This document shows positions 34,772 through 47,662 of a stretch of DNA of 64,000 nt, one piece after another. Origin of the DNA: Microplitis mediator (Eukaryota; Arthropoda; Insecta; Hymenoptera; Braconidae); contig NC_079975.1 of assembly GCF_029852145.1 (NCBI RefSeq), positions 13,451,275 to 13,515,274 on the forward strand, given 5' to 3'. The position numbers were made by a program, and so were the translations under genes. Every line of letters starts with the position of its first letter. Position 1 is the first letter of the stretch. A model generated the notes under the pieces. The model had not been told where the DNA came from and made no database searches. It saw only the letters and a program-made list of their open reading frames with translations.

Positions 34772-37700
34772 CTAAAACAAATCAAAATAATAAATAAATG
34801 AAAATAAATTGTGTAGAATATAATTTTGCGATATAACAGTAAACATTTACTGTGTCATTTACAACTGGTTTAATTTTTTTTTTTTTTTTACTTATTTTTC
34901 ACCTTGAAGTATTTGTTTACGCGTCAATGTTACATACTAACTTGATTAAATTAAAATGTTTAAAACTCAGGAAATGAATTCAATATAAACGGTTTAATTA
35001 TTGACCTATGCAAAATAGTTGATGTGAAAAACATATTTATATGTAACAAACAAAAACTTTTCTGTAGTGCGCGAAACTTTTCAATCTTCTGAAGAGTTTT
35101 TTAAAATATTTTTATACAATTAAAATATTAATTTATTGAACGAAATAATATATTTTATAATAAAATTGATTCCGATACTTAAATTAAATAATTATATTTT
35201 TAAGAATATTAACTACTAAATAATATTTAAAATTCTTACTTTAATGAGTAAACTGGCGCACTCAACAGTTTATGCTTCAAATTCAAATGGATACTGAATG
35301 AATATTACTATTTTATTTATATATAATGACATACCCCTTCCATTTCGTCAATTAAGTCCCCCCAAATATTAATTCTTGACTTACGAATGATGAATCAGTG
35401 TAATTTTATCAGGTGCGTCTTAAGATTTCTCAGTATCCCTGGACCACAATATAAATATTCAGTCGACAACCCGTCAAAAGTCTGGTCTCGGAGACGTAGG
35501 GGAAATTTTTCTTGGAATTTCTGCTTCCCCACTATCGTATGTTCAGTTTTGTTCTCGACTACCCGTTACAAGCTTCGTTATTTAAAATAAGATTTTAAAC
35601 GTCAAATTTACGTTTTTTTTACACATGCCACTATCCCGATTTTTCAAGTGCTTATAGTGCTAAAATAAATACTTAATCTTTTTACACTGATAATAATTGT
35701 AATGCAAAAAATTATAATGATAACGGTATTCATTACAGTATTAATAATAATTTAATTGATGAAGTTAATAGTGAGTCAGACTTTCCGATTGTAACAGAAA
35801 CTTTGAATGTATTTCATGATTACAATTATGAACAGTAAATAATATTTTACTTAATGTTGATTCAATTATTTTCCTCGAAACATAGATAGTAAATTTTCAT
35901 CATTAATTTGTCTATTTTTTTGTATTATTAGTTCACAATTTAGACCATTTTAGGGGACGCTTATAACGGGCTATCTGGTACGAAACTCCTTAGTGTTTAA
36001 GCGGGGGAAGTTGTTTGGACTCAGTAACTGTCGATTGAGAGGAAGAAGCTTATTACGAGTAGTCGATTATATGAGCTATAAATTAAGTTCTTTAAATGTT
36101 ATAATTTTTTATATTAATGAAATTAAACATTTAATTAATAATTACATAAGTATTTAATTTTATGATTAATTACAAATAATAGATATAAAAAGAAAAAATT
36201 AAGAATCTACAGATTTAAAATAAATTGAAATTTCCGTGATGACTTATCGTCATTATAAAATAAGATAACTAGAGAATAACAAATAATTTCAAAGAAAACC
36301 CATGTCAACATCAGTTTTTCCACGTATTTTATAAAATTTTATCTTTTTATATTTATAAGAAAGGTCGTCTTATATTTTAAAATTGATAATTTTATATATT
36401 AATCTTTATTTTGGGATTTATTTTATTGAAGAGCTCCTCCGATTCGATATAATTGTTGATCGACAACTAAAGCTGAAAAAAACTCAATGCTTGTATACGT
36501 TATATTTTTTAAATATCGAAATATAAGCATGTTTCGGCATATAATCTACTATCGCCAACTCTAATAAAATTTAGGCGGGAATTTTTCATTTGTTGTTCAG
36601 TTTACAAAATATTATATTTAAATCAGAAGCGACTATTTTCAAAAAATTTCTGTATGTTGATGCCTTGTCTTCGCAGAGGTGATGTCCGTCTAGATTATCT
36701 GATGCTACCAAGTTGCCACAGCACAAAATACGAAAAATCGTTCTTAATTAGTGCAGTTAAAATATGAATTGATTTACCTAGTGCTTGCACGCAACAGCCG
36801 ACATTTATTGAATTTCGAAAATCATGCTATGATTATTTCTTAAATCGAATGATTGCTTGTATCTACTTATATTTATTGTAACTATTATGTAACTACTATG
36901 GATACTATCACGTAATATTATGTATTTTGGATGACTGCAAGGGGTCTTATGGCCAAATGAATAAATAATAATAAGAATAATAGTAATATTGACCAGCAAA
37001 AATTAATTTTATTACTATATCATTATTCTTTAATTCTGTTATAAAATAATCTATTTTCCAGATGATTACATAAATATACGATGTAGATTTAAAACGATGT
37101 CAGTGAATAATTTATAACTAACCAAATATTAAATATAAAATAATGAATGTAATTATAAATGATTGCCCGAAGAAAAAATACTATGTTGATAAGACGAATG
37201 CAGTTTTGTTATCTTTATGTAAATATTTACAACAGTAATTAAATGAATGTATGTTCACATTGAATATTAATCAAATGATAATTACTTAAAAAAAATGAAT
37301 AAAAGCTTTGTTAGTATGCATAATTTTATGCTTAATTAATATGAGAATATAATTTATTTATTTATTATTTATACTTATATGAACAATAAGACGGAGTTCA
37401 AACGAATAAATTACATATTCAAGATATATTTTATACGGAGCTGATATAAACTGTGATTGACGATTGAAAAAAATAATTTATCCATAAAAATAAGTGTAAT
37501 ATCAACGAATTACTTTTAATGTGAGAAAATAATCAGATATTTCAAATGATAAACAATTAAAAAATAAAAAAAAAGCGTTAATGTTAAATAGTTTGGTCGA
37601 AAAGATAAATAATTAATATATATATTTTTATGAAGTGAACTGTTCAATTATTATTACTTAAGGATTAAATGAATTATTAAAGAACTTAGAAATAAATGAT

Positions 37701-37817
37701 GTGAAATATTTTAAATACCTTAATATATTAAATTAATGTATTAAAGAAAAAAAAATATATATATATAAATATATATATATAAATGTTAAATTTAAAAACT
37801 TATAACTATGTTCTAAA
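34772..37817. other. Intergenic DNA between lipocalin and CDK1 genes
   Basis: About 3 kb upstream of the lipocalin start and downstream of the CDK1 stop. A retrotransposon 3' end lies at 36530-36985. AT microsatellite sequence lies at 37755-37785. The rest holds no supported gene; the 67-residue frame near 35387-35590 has no family resemblance. Confidence 0.5.
36530..36985 (+). mobile_element. Degenerate non-LTR retrotransposon 3' end, copy 2
   Basis: It is inverse to 8285-8760. The trace of the reverse-transcriptase C-terminus (DVRLDYLMLPSCHSTKYEKS) is readable near 36680-36745, followed by the GGTCTTATGGCCAAATGAAT block and an AAT-rich tail to about 36985. It is eroded and non-functional. 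Confidence 0.7.
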
Positions 37818-40800
37818 TTATACACACGATTTTTTCGAGTCTAAATCATTGAAATAAGGATGTGTTAATATAGAACGTGCTGAAATTCTACGCTCTGGAT
37901 TATAAATTAGCATTGCTTCAAGTAAATCTAGACCCTGTTCATCAAGGGTTTTCACGTGGTTAGCCAAATTGTTTGTCGTCCAATTTGGAAAAGTTGCTTT
38001 GTAATCAGAAAGTTGAGTGACTCCAGGCCAATTTTCTTCAGTTGGTGTTTTCAAAACACTGAAAAAATATGATATTATGTTTTTAATTAAGAATAATTTG
38101 ATTAATTACGGTATTGTTAAAAAAAAATTGTCATCTGTTCATACCCGGAATGGAATGGTGTATATAGCTTGCTTCAATAAATTTAAAAATTTAATTTCTT
38201 AGGAAATTTTAAAAAGAAATCTATGTATCGTATTTTTTACTCTAATACAAAAATTAAATTCCAAATTTATTTTACAATACCATTTGGTTAATAATTGAGT
38301 GGTAATTTCTTAAAAATATTTTCAATTCATCAACGGCACGACTTCAACTGAGAAAATTCTTGTGTAAAATTACATTTTTATTTTTTTAAATTTGTAAAAA
38401 GAACCGTATAGATTTAATTGCGATCTTACAAAATCGATTGTTATTTGGTTCAGAATTTATTCCAGCATAAAGCGATAAAAGAACATTTTTTGTATGCTTT
38501 TGGCTCGGGTGGCATTATACACGCGGGTTGGAATGTGCTACTTTCCTTCCTTCGTCAGTAATATACTATGTTTCTTCAGGGTGGCCCGAAACCGGAAATA
38601 TCGGGAGTTATTAGGGAATTTAATGCAAGCCGGAAATATCATGGTCATGTCAGGGAAAATTTCGAAGAGTATCCGAGAATTCGATTGCGACAGTTCAACA
38701 TTTTTTTAATTTTCAATAACTAGTCATAAAAATTAAGAGGTGTTAAAAATATTCCAAATTTTTAAAAGGTTGTAACTCGAAGGGAAATGGTCGTACAACA
38801 AAAACAAAAAAGGTAAATTGTAGCTTAAAGTGTCTAGTTTTCAGATCTGATCTTGAAATTTTTTATAGTAAACGGTTCCGGAGTAATCCTAGGAAAACCA
38901 TCGAAAATAAAATTTTCAAAATATTTGGTCGTCTTAAAAACAGTCTATGGGCTTCAATAAATTTTTTTCGATAGTTATGATTAATTTTTTTATTACTCCG
39001 AAACTATGGATAATTAAAAATTTTCACCAGATCTGAAAACTCAACACTTGGAGCTACAATTTGCTTTTTTTGTTTTTGTTGTACGACCATTTCCCTTCGA
39101 GTTACAACCGGTTAAAAATTCCTTAAAAATTTGGATTTTTTTTTAATCTCTTTATTTTTGTGACTAGTGTATTTTGAATTTAATTTAATCATAAAATTGC
39201 TTATTAAATATTTTAACTTACATATTTGTAACATCGAATAATCAAAAGTAGGCCATATCAATTTATTTTATTGACTTTTTTTTGGTTAATTGCATCAGTT
39301 ATCATCAGATTTAATTATTAACAATGAAAATATAATCAAAACTTTGAATATCTTAATGATACAAATAAAATTTCTGAATCAGGGAAAAATGCGAAAAATT
39401 TCACTGGAAAATCGGGAAATATCAGGGAATTCTGATACCATTTCTTTGTGGCCACCCTGTTCTTTGACACTGAAATTTCTAGTTTCGACGCTGGTATCAT
39501 GAACAATATTTTTTTATAATTGAATAACGATTTTTCATCAACTATTATTAGAAAAAAAATACATTGTCATCTTTAAATACTTCGAATGGATTACCCATTG
39601 TACAAACATTGTGAGAAAAGAGTTCCTAAATTTTAAACTATTCTGTCAAAAAAAATAAAATTTCTTTCCAAGTTATTTTTTTTTACAATTTAAAAAATGT
39701 TGACTCAATTTTTATACAATTATTTTGTTTTACTTTTTACCTTCAGCATGAATACTAACTAAAACATACCTCATATAATTATTAAAGCGATATAATAGTG
39801 TTGGTCAATCATTCGAGTAATTTAAAAAAAAAATGTATTCTTACCGGAAAATTCTAAAAAGTTGATCTATTTCACTGTCACCTTGAAACAGTGGTTTTTT
39901 AGTAGCCATTTCAGCAAATATACAACCGATACTCCAAACGTCAATGGCACATGTATATCTAGTAGTTCCAAGAAGAATTTCTGGTGCTCTATACCATAGA
40001 GTGACGACTTCATGAGTATAAACGCGTACTGGTATTCCAAAAGCTCTTCCCAATCCAAAATCAGCAACTTTGATTCCTCCTTTATTATCGATGAGTAAAT
40101 TTTGTGGTTTTAAATCACGATGTAAAACTCGACGAGTGTGACAGAATAATATTGCTGTTGTAATCTATAAAAAAAAAGAATTTAATTAAGTAATTATTTT
40201 AAAACTGATAATTATAATAATAATGTTTTATCTTTTACCTGATGGAGATAGGATTTAACCATAGTAGGCTCCATAAGTTTTCCACTTCCTAAAGTATCCA
40301 TATATTTTTTTAAATCCATGGTAAGATATTCAAAGATGAGATAAAGTCTTGATTCTTCCATAAGTACATCAAGTAAACCAACGATATTAGGATGCTTTAA
40401 TTCTTTTAACAACGAAATTTCTCTGATTGCTGTTGATGGAATTCCTTCATCATCACTCTCCAAACGAATTTTTTTCATTGCTACTATCTCGCCGGTTTTC
40501 TTATGCTTACCTTTGTATACTACACCATAAGTACCTATAGAAAAATAATCATAAATATTTATTTATTTGTTAGGAATTATTATTATATTTTTCAGTTTAA
40601 TAAAAATGCGAGATAAATGAATTGTCAAAAAAATGAAATTTTTTTAAAAATATATTTTTGAATTAACCTTCAAATCGCAATGTTCAAAATTCTGATATTG
40701 ATTGTAATAATTTTATTGTGATATTTAAAATGCTTTAGACAATTAGTTAAGCTTTAAAATATTTTACAATAGCAATAAAAAAATTGATAAATATTTATAG

Positions 40801-41192
40801 TGCTCTAGTAAATAAACAAAAAATTTTTTAAACGTTACGTCATATATAACTATAATTGTTTGAAAAAAAAAAAAAAAAAGAAAAGATAGATAAATTAAAT
40901 TATGAGACAGGTGAAATGTATTTGATTGATTAAAATCCAACCTCGATCAGCCAAAATGTCGACGTTATTTATTTTTAATTAATGGATTAAATTTAAAAAA
41001 AAAAAGGCATCACTGCAAGCCATTTTATAGAAATAAAATAAATTTGGTTGAGTAAAAAATCAGGTGTAAAACACCACAAGGTCAAAATTTATGGTATAAA
41101 AATGACATAGCGTGGAACGCCAAAGTTTATTATTATTTATATAAATAAGTCTCACCTTCACCAATTTTTTCAATTTTCATATAATTGTCCAT
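37818..41192 (-). CDS. Cdk1: Cyclin-dependent kinase 1 (cdc2), 4 exons
   Basis: Minus-strand coding exons are 41192-41156, 40534-40239, 40164-39845 and 38058-37818, giving 894 nt (297 residues, identical to human CDK1). The glycine loop GEGTYGVV has the inhibitory Thr14 and Tyr15. Lys33 is in VAMKKIRLE. The cyclin-binding helix is exactly PSTAIRE (45-51). The catalytic loop is HRDLKPQN, and the T-loop reads VYTHEVVTLWYRAPE with the activating Thr. CDK1 drives entry into mitosis with cyclins A and B. The magnesium loop reads DFGLG rather than the DFGLA of vertebrate CDK1; Drosophila cdc2 also has DFGLG. CDK2 is excluded by SLLKELKHPNIV and YLIFEYLTMDLKKYMD. Intron 3 (38059-39844) contains nested transposons; intron 2 is only 74 bp. 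Confidence 0.97.
38140..38490 (+). repeat. Interspersed repeat family B, partial copy 3
   Basis: It opens with ACCCGGAATGGAATGGTGTA and continues through the TTAATTGCGATCTTACAAAA block shared with copies 1 and 2. It then breaks off and resumes with a TTGGCTCGGGTGGCATTATA segment related to 10380-10440. It lies in CDK1 intron 3. Confidence 0.65.
38577..39459. repeat. Element with CAGGGTGGCC termini, interrupted by a second element
   Basis: Left end CAGGGTGGCCC and right end GTGGCCACCCTG are inverted. TTCTT occurs immediately outside both ends, consistent with a short target duplication. The interior has repeated GGGAAAAT/CAGGGAATT words. Removing the inner element (38718-39169) leaves about 430 bp. 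The terminus resembles hAT-like ends, but this class is a guess. Confidence 0.6.
38718..39169. repeat. Tc1/mariner-like MITE, family G copy 2, with about 140-bp inverted ends
   Basis: The ends AACTAGTCATAAAAATTAAG and CACTAGTCACAAAAATAAAG are inverted. Complementarity runs about 140 bp inward, through blocks such as ACTCGAAGGGAAATGGTCGT and CAGATCTGA on each side. TA follows the right end. It is inserted inside the CAGGGTGGCC element. Confidence 0.75.
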
Positions 41193-41931
41193 TATTATTT
41201 TTCAAAAAGGCCTAAAAAGGCCGCAAATTTTATAAATAATTAAAAATGATTATATTTTTTATTGTTATATAGTAAAATATTACGATCACAAGCTATCACA
41301 GAGTTGCAGCTGTCTATACCCTGCTCTTTCTCTTTTCACCGGTCACCGGATTCACCAAGTACGTTAGCACGCTTAAATTCAAAAATATTCAGCCATATTG
41401 AAAATAGTTATTTTTTGTTGACCAATCATAAGCTTTATAAAAAAACTTATTTTGCGCACTCTGCTGGTTCATTTTAATAACGAAAATTTAGAGCGGCAAA
41501 TTATAAACAAATTTAGTAGTAAAATATTTAATTATTTGAACTAACATTTAATGATAGTGAAAGAGCATCGTCAAATTGAAAATCTTTTTATACTTAAATA
41601 AAGAAATTTATAGTATTTATAAAAAAATATTTGATAAAATTCATACGAACGATTTTTTATAATTTTGTGCGTATCTTTAAAAAATATGTAATTTGTTTAT
41701 AAATATAAAAAATTTTTCGAATATATGCTACTTTCGGTATGATAATATTTTAAAACAATTATGATTCTTGACCGATTGTTTAATTAATGTGCAATAATAT
41801 TGTTGGACGAAATTAATTATCTAAATGGCTTAAATTAAATTATAATTTTTATATAAATAAATTTAAGAAAATCAAGTTATTAATTAAATGAAGATGAAAA
41901 AACAAAAGAATTTCATTTTAAATAAAATATA

Positions 41932-42090
41932 GGGCTTGTTCAGAAACACACTCTGGAAGAGAAAATATTCAACTCCTGCGTTCAGAAATATCCACTGGTC
42001 GAACCAGAGGTGCGATATAACATTACAAAGGTACTAATCACACCTAGATAGGTAATTTTTCACCTCCAGAGTATATTTCTGAACACGCCC
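41932..42090. repeat. 159-bp MITE, family F copy 2
   Basis: Begins GGGCTTGTTCAGAAACACAC and ends with the inverse of GGGCGTGTTCAGAAATATAC. ATA flanks both sides. Related to 75-310. Confidence 0.75.
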
Positions 42091-42124
42091 ATAGTTAATA
42101 TTTATAAGATAAGTAATTTAGATT

Positions 42125-42965
42125 TAATAAATTGAAAATGGAGTGGAATTTCGCACTCCAAAAAATTTTCAGAGTGAACGCAAAGTGAATGCAAAGTTTT
42201 TGCGGGATGGATGATTTTTCATTTATTTAATCTTCTAGGAATGAATTTCACCCCGAAGAGAAGTTCGAAAAAATATTAATTATGAAAAAACTCCGCAGAA
42301 TGAAATCGGAGTAAAAACTCGCGGAGTAAATTATTTATACATAATGAAATTTGGTTTTTTTAATGTAGACATTTATATTGAGTACCGAAATAATTACAAG
42401 CTCTTATTACATATATTTACGCGAAATTATTTAAAAAAATTATAAGCAGCTGATAATTAAAACATTTACGCTTATAAAGTTAAAAAAATAAACTTCATTT
42501 TCCATAAATAATATAATTTCACTGAGTTACAAACTGTGATATGACTTATATCAACCCTAACAAGAAATAACATTTTATATCGTACCGAAATATAAATTAT
42601 TCCCATAAAAACTATGCCCCTATAACTATTAAATAATATAATGTCTTTACTACGCATCAAATAAAATAATAATTTAGTGAGTTGCTAAAGCATTTTATAA
42701 ATTGTCAACGAGGAAGAACCGTCAATAAAGCACCCTCAGCGCTTTTGTGCTTGAGGTGTGCAATAAAAACATAATATATTATGTTTAATTCATACACGAA
42801 TCAATTATATTTCTCATGAAAAAGTTGTCTCTATTAAATATAAATTTAAGTGTTAAAACTCCAGACCAGGGTGAATGGATTGAAACGAAATCCGCGTCAC
42901 TCCGAAATCACCTCGCTCGAAAAAAATCCCTATTCACTCCGCATGCAGAGTGATTTTTTTTTAAA
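42125..42965 (+). repeat. Interspersed repeat family D, copy 2 (uninterrupted)
   Basis: It matches family D copy 1 (31750-33290) block by block but lacks the two inner insertions, so it preserves the empty target sites. It carries many ACTCCG/CGGAGT words near both ends. Confidence 0.7.
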
Positions 42966-43838
42966 CCCCGAAACTCCGAGTGACAGAGTTAATTCGGATT
43001 TAAATAAAATTCATATTCATGTTCGGATTCACTTCCGATTTTTCACAATGTATTTAATTAAATGTTATGATAAAAATTAATAAACAACGAAAAATTCCAT
43101 TAAAATATTTGCTTCACTATTAATCTTATCATATATTTGCATTTTTTGTTATTACTTTTTAATCACAAAAATTTATCGGTAAAATAATAGACGTTGAAAA
43201 ATATTATTTTTTGTATTTATTCGAAAATTCGTGATTTTTGTTTTTCTTATATATTACATAGCATAACTTCGAAAAAATTAATCGTAAATTTATTATTGTA
43301 TTAAATATTAACTTTGTTCACTCAATAGAAATAAACGTCATTGAAATTATTTTTGTAAATAGTTCAACAAAAACTCAAATAGAGTATCTTTCAAAAAGTT
43401 ATCTAGAAGTTATCTAAAACTATAAAGTTGCTAAACCATAAAGTTTAAAAGACAAAAATAACTTCTAGAAATTTTTTTTTGTAAAATACTCCACTATCAA
43501 TTGAAACTTTTTCTACCTGTTTAATACGTAATCGATAAAAACTTAAATAAATAAAGTAATTGTACAAACATTCATGAGATAAATCTCCATTTTATTATAA
43601 TACTTTAGTAAATTTCAAAATACTCTTATACTATTTAGAGTATTGACAATCTTATACATTTATCGAATAATTTATAGATGCATCATATTTTCATAATAAT
43701 AAACTCGCAGATTAACTAGAATCATAATTTTTTTAAATTCATTTTTACTATTCTTCATTTATTGAAAATAAGTCTGTTTCATCACTTTGTTTGTAAACAA
43801 AAAAAAAAAAAAAAAAAAGAAAAAAAAAATCAAACAAA

Positions 43839-46821
43839 CTATCTAGGAAATTGATAACCACTGCTAGCATAACCGAGACCAACACCACGTTGAGTATGTG
43901 TTGTTGCGCGAGCAACTTCGTACTGTTGTTCCATATTATTAAACATTTCTTCTTGTTTCTTTAAAATTTCAGGTTTTTGTCCTGCCGTTGGTGCAGTAAG
44001 TACTTCATTTTTAATACCCATCAATCGTTTAAATTTAGCTGAAAGTTTTCCATCTTGATCATGAGTAAATGTCGTTCCTATCCATGTATTTGAACTGACT
44101 GCAGGCGTACTTTTACCTTCTTCTTGTTTTGACTATTGATTTAAATTTGTTATTAATATAATATAATCCTCTATTTTAAAAAGTTAAAATAATTAAAAAA
44201 TAATTCTTACCTTATTTGCCCACAAAAGTTTACGTTTTTGAATTTGCTCGGCATATTTCCCCTGAGTTGCAGTTGTCAGTGGATTATAAAAACTTTGTTC
44301 ACTATGGACAGTTGGATTATTTGCTGTACATTCTGGAGTTTTCAATTCAATACCAAGTTTTTCTAACTGTGCTAATTTACTTCTTCCTTTTTCTTCACGA
44401 TAATTCAATGAACGAGAAGGTAATGATGAACGTTCTTTCGATCTCGATCGAGACCTTGCACGATCTTTGTCTTTTTGATATGAGGAACGGTCATCTCGAT
44501 AACGGTCTTTTGTTCTATCACTTCTAGAATGCCTTTGATCTCGATCTCTATATTTTGACCGCCTGTTTTGCTCATCTTGTCTGTCTTCTCTTCCCGAAGA
44601 ATGTCGGCTAGATGAATTTCTATCTCTACGATCTCGACGATCTTCATCACGATGTCTTCTATCATCGTCTCGAGATTTTTTAGAATCTTTATAATCGTAA
44701 TCGCGATGTTTTCTGTCATTTGATGATCGGTGACATTTTTCTTCCGAATTTCGTATTCGATAATTTTTATCAGACCGTTTGAGATCTCCTTGCCAATTTG
44801 ATTTTGAACTATCATGGTCTGCACGCCTGTAAAATGATTACGTTCTGCAGGGGTATACCACACAGATTCATATTATTAATCGACTCATGGAATGACTACT
44901 AATTATTTGCAAGCAATCATGACAATTAAGATGTGAGTCGTGTTTTTAATTGTTTAAAATTTTAATTCAATAATTACTCTAGATTGCAATTCATATACAT
45001 TTCGTCTACTTGGAGAAATTAAAAATGGATCTATTAATCTCGATACTAATTATTGAATTCCGTGAAAAAATAACCAAAAACTAAATGAAGGAGACACAAT
45101 AATCGAAATAACAATAACCTTGTAACAGAATAAAAGCAGACAAAATAATCTATACCACAATAACCAGAGAAATATGTAATACCAACGAATTTTCATTAAA
45201 TTAGTTTAATTAAAGTAAATTTAGTGTTTAAATTCAACACGAATAGTCTGTGTTTAAAAATAACACAAATATTGTCTACACCGTTTCTACCACACAGATT
45301 GTGCTGATTTTAACACATTATTTTTTACCGTGTATAATTTATATTTTTCCGATTTCTCTTCATTTATATTTTTCTATCTGTTATTTTCTCCATGATTATT
45401 TTGTTACATTATTGATGTTTCGGTTATTTTGTCCTCGGAAGACTAATCATTGTTATTATTGTTTGTGTGATGGAAATCATAACTTATACAATGTGTGAAA
45501 CTTTAGTATTCTCCATAACAGTTGAAATATATTTAATTGTAAATTATCGTCTCTACATTACTCAAATAAGGAGGATAAATATTAAATAGGTTATTCGTTT
45601 CTATAGGCTTCGTAATTGATTCGTTAATATACGACAATTAGTATGAGTTTTATGATGATTTTAATGTCAATAATAAAGTTTAAATTATTAAATATAAATA
45701 ATCGAATCGATTTTTTAAGTTTCTATAAATTGTAAGTTTAATTAAATTTCAACATTTTTATTTTAAATATTTTTTTTTAGTATGATTCAGTCCCCCGATA
45801 AAATGAAAAAAATTTTTTTATTCGGTTTGTTTGAATTATGTATCATGATTTTTGATCAAGTTAGCGTTTCTTAAACAAAAATTATGCTTTAATTATTAAA
45901 ATTATAATATTGATAAATAATTCTGATGACCTTGAAAAATTTTCTTATATCGCCATATATTATTTATAATATTATAGTCAAACTTGTAAGAAAATCTTTG
46001 AAAGTATATTTGTTAATCATTTTTTCTAAATTTTAAAATATAACTGATAAAATTTTTATAATTTCAGTGCCCAAAAATGGCACGATGTACTGATGCTAAT
46101 TAACGATTTTTATTGTAAACAAACCAGCATACCTCTGGTCTGAGGGAGAGGGACGAGAGCGTGTTGAATCTGATTTTACAGCACTCGATGCCTGGTGATT
46201 CAATATCGGTGGACTGGAAGTTCTTTCATCGTTATCCGAATCATCAAAAGAGTTATTGTTGTTACTCTCCTAAATGAAAAATAAAATAAGTTATTTAAAT
46301 ACTTTTTAATAAATAAAATAAAAGTAAAATACTTATAAAATAAAATAACCCAAAACCAAGTCGAAGATTATTTATCACTGGCTTTATATGAAGAAACACG
46401 TTTACATTTGTTAATCTTTATTTTGAAAATAATTTTTTTAAGCTAACATTAAGTTGTACTTTCAAATATCATTTCAGTTATACAAGACTAACAAAGATAT
46501 TTAAGCTTTCCCCAATAAATAAGTTAATTTTTTTAAATTCCTATCGATCTTTCACACTTTTTTTTTTTTTTCTTTACCTTTGAGCGGGTTTCCACTACTC
46601 ACCTATGTCTTCGTTATGAGACTTGGGGGTAGACTTGATAGACTCTTGTACAGCATTGACCTTGCCGAGGTGCGGAGATATTGTATCATGTATTGTCAAC
46701 AGAGCTACGTGTTAATATTCTTTCACGAAATGGTACCATTCCCACTTACTTAATATATATTTTTCAAACTATTACTCTAACTAAATTTATCAACAATTGA
46801 TATTGATAATCACGAGGTCAT

Positions 46822-46861
<40 letters not shown>

Positions 46862-47662
46862 TATTGTAGTCCCAGAAACAGAAGGAGATTGAAGATAGTG
46901 ATTGAAGTATAAGAATCTAAGATTAACTTGAAAAATAAAAATCTCATTTTTTCATTGGGATGACTAAATAATTTTAATTAAAATCATCAATGGAATATAT
47001 AAAAAAAAAAAAAAAATACACCGACTGATAAAAAAAGCCTTCAAACATAACCTCGTATGATTTAAAACACAAAACTCTGTTCATCACCTACGCGATATCT
47101 TTAAATATTCTAAAATTCTATAATCCAATAGCTTATCACTAAGTACGTAAATAATTTTAAAACATGCATTTTTTTATACCTCACTCATATCCATTTGAAC
47201 TGGATCGTAGTTGACGTCACTGGCTTTTCTTTCACGGATACGACACTTTTTTTCATTTGATGGCTGAAATTATTTTTATATATGTAATCGTATCATTAAA
47301 TTTAAAAAGACTATCAAAAAAATTAGAAATATGTATATATATATACATACTCAGATTTATTTATAGAATAGCATAATCGACTAACATGCTATCAATTAAT
47401 GATACTCATAATAATACTAATTTTTAAAATTAATAATTAATAACGACAAAAAAAAAATTCAATTTTAAAATAAAATAAAATAAAAACAACTTTTAAATTA
47501 TTTTATAGAAAATAATGTGTGTTTACTATTTATCGTTTTTAAAAATTCAATTTACTAAGGAATGGTTTTTATTGTAAGGTATAAAACAAGTTTACTTACG
47601 TGAGCGTCGCCTGAATCGTTGCTATTTTCCCCATCACTGCAATAATTTGCAAGAGAATCCAT
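43839..47662 (-). CDS. RSRC2: Arginine/serine-rich coiled-coil protein 2 (RSRC2), 5 exons
   Basis: Minus-strand coding exons are 47662-47600, 47263-47180, 46269-46133, 44826-44211 and 44132-43839, totalling 1194 nt (397 residues; human RSRC2 about 434). Exons 1-3 encode an acidic, serine-rich N-terminus. Exon 4 is a long Arg/Asp/Ser region (RDRRDRN, RARSRSRSKERS) followed by a helical LAQLEKLGIELKTP segment and YAEQIQKRKLLWANK. Exon 5 carries the conserved C-terminal domain: SNTWIGTTF, KFKRLMGIK, KKQEEMFNNMEQQYEVARA and THTQRGVGLGYASS. That last block is diagnostic for RSRC2. RSRC2 is a nuclear, splicing-associated protein of poorly defined role. Introns 2 and 3 are about 0.9 and 1.3 kb; intron 4 is 78 bp. 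Confidence 0.9.
45210..45340. repeat. Short AACACAAA-rich element, family K copy 1
   Basis: The stretch contains GTGTTTAAATTCAACAC, TGTGTTTAAAAATAACACAA and GATTTTAACACATTATTTTT, ending TACCGTGTA. The last block is the inverse of the start of the copy at 63253-63420 (CACAGTAAAAAATAATGTC). It is in RSRC2 intron 3. Confidence 0.5.
46823..46857. repeat. Poly-T tract of 35 bases
   Basis: An uninterrupted run of T on the plus strand, in RSRC2 intron 2. On the gene's strand it is poly-A, which could mark an old retroposed tail, but no repeat body could be identified beside it. Confidence 0.85.

Larger units (their letters stand above)
41193..43838. other. Intergenic DNA between CDK1 and RSRC2
   Basis: CDK1 is transcribed away from this region and RSRC2 ends in it. 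It contains a 159-bp MITE (41932-42090), family D copy 2 (42125-42965), a tract of A with one G at about 43799-43829, and AT-rich sequence. No gene was recognised. The CDK1 promoter should lie just above 41192, where a slightly GC-richer patch occurs at about 41300-41380. Confidence 0.5.

Noticed and set aside
46560..46740. GC-richer patch with TGAGCGGGTTTCCACTACTC in RSRC2 intron 2, considered as a small RNA gene or alternative exon
   Set aside because: No snRNA or tRNA consensus and no in-phase exon with both splice sites.
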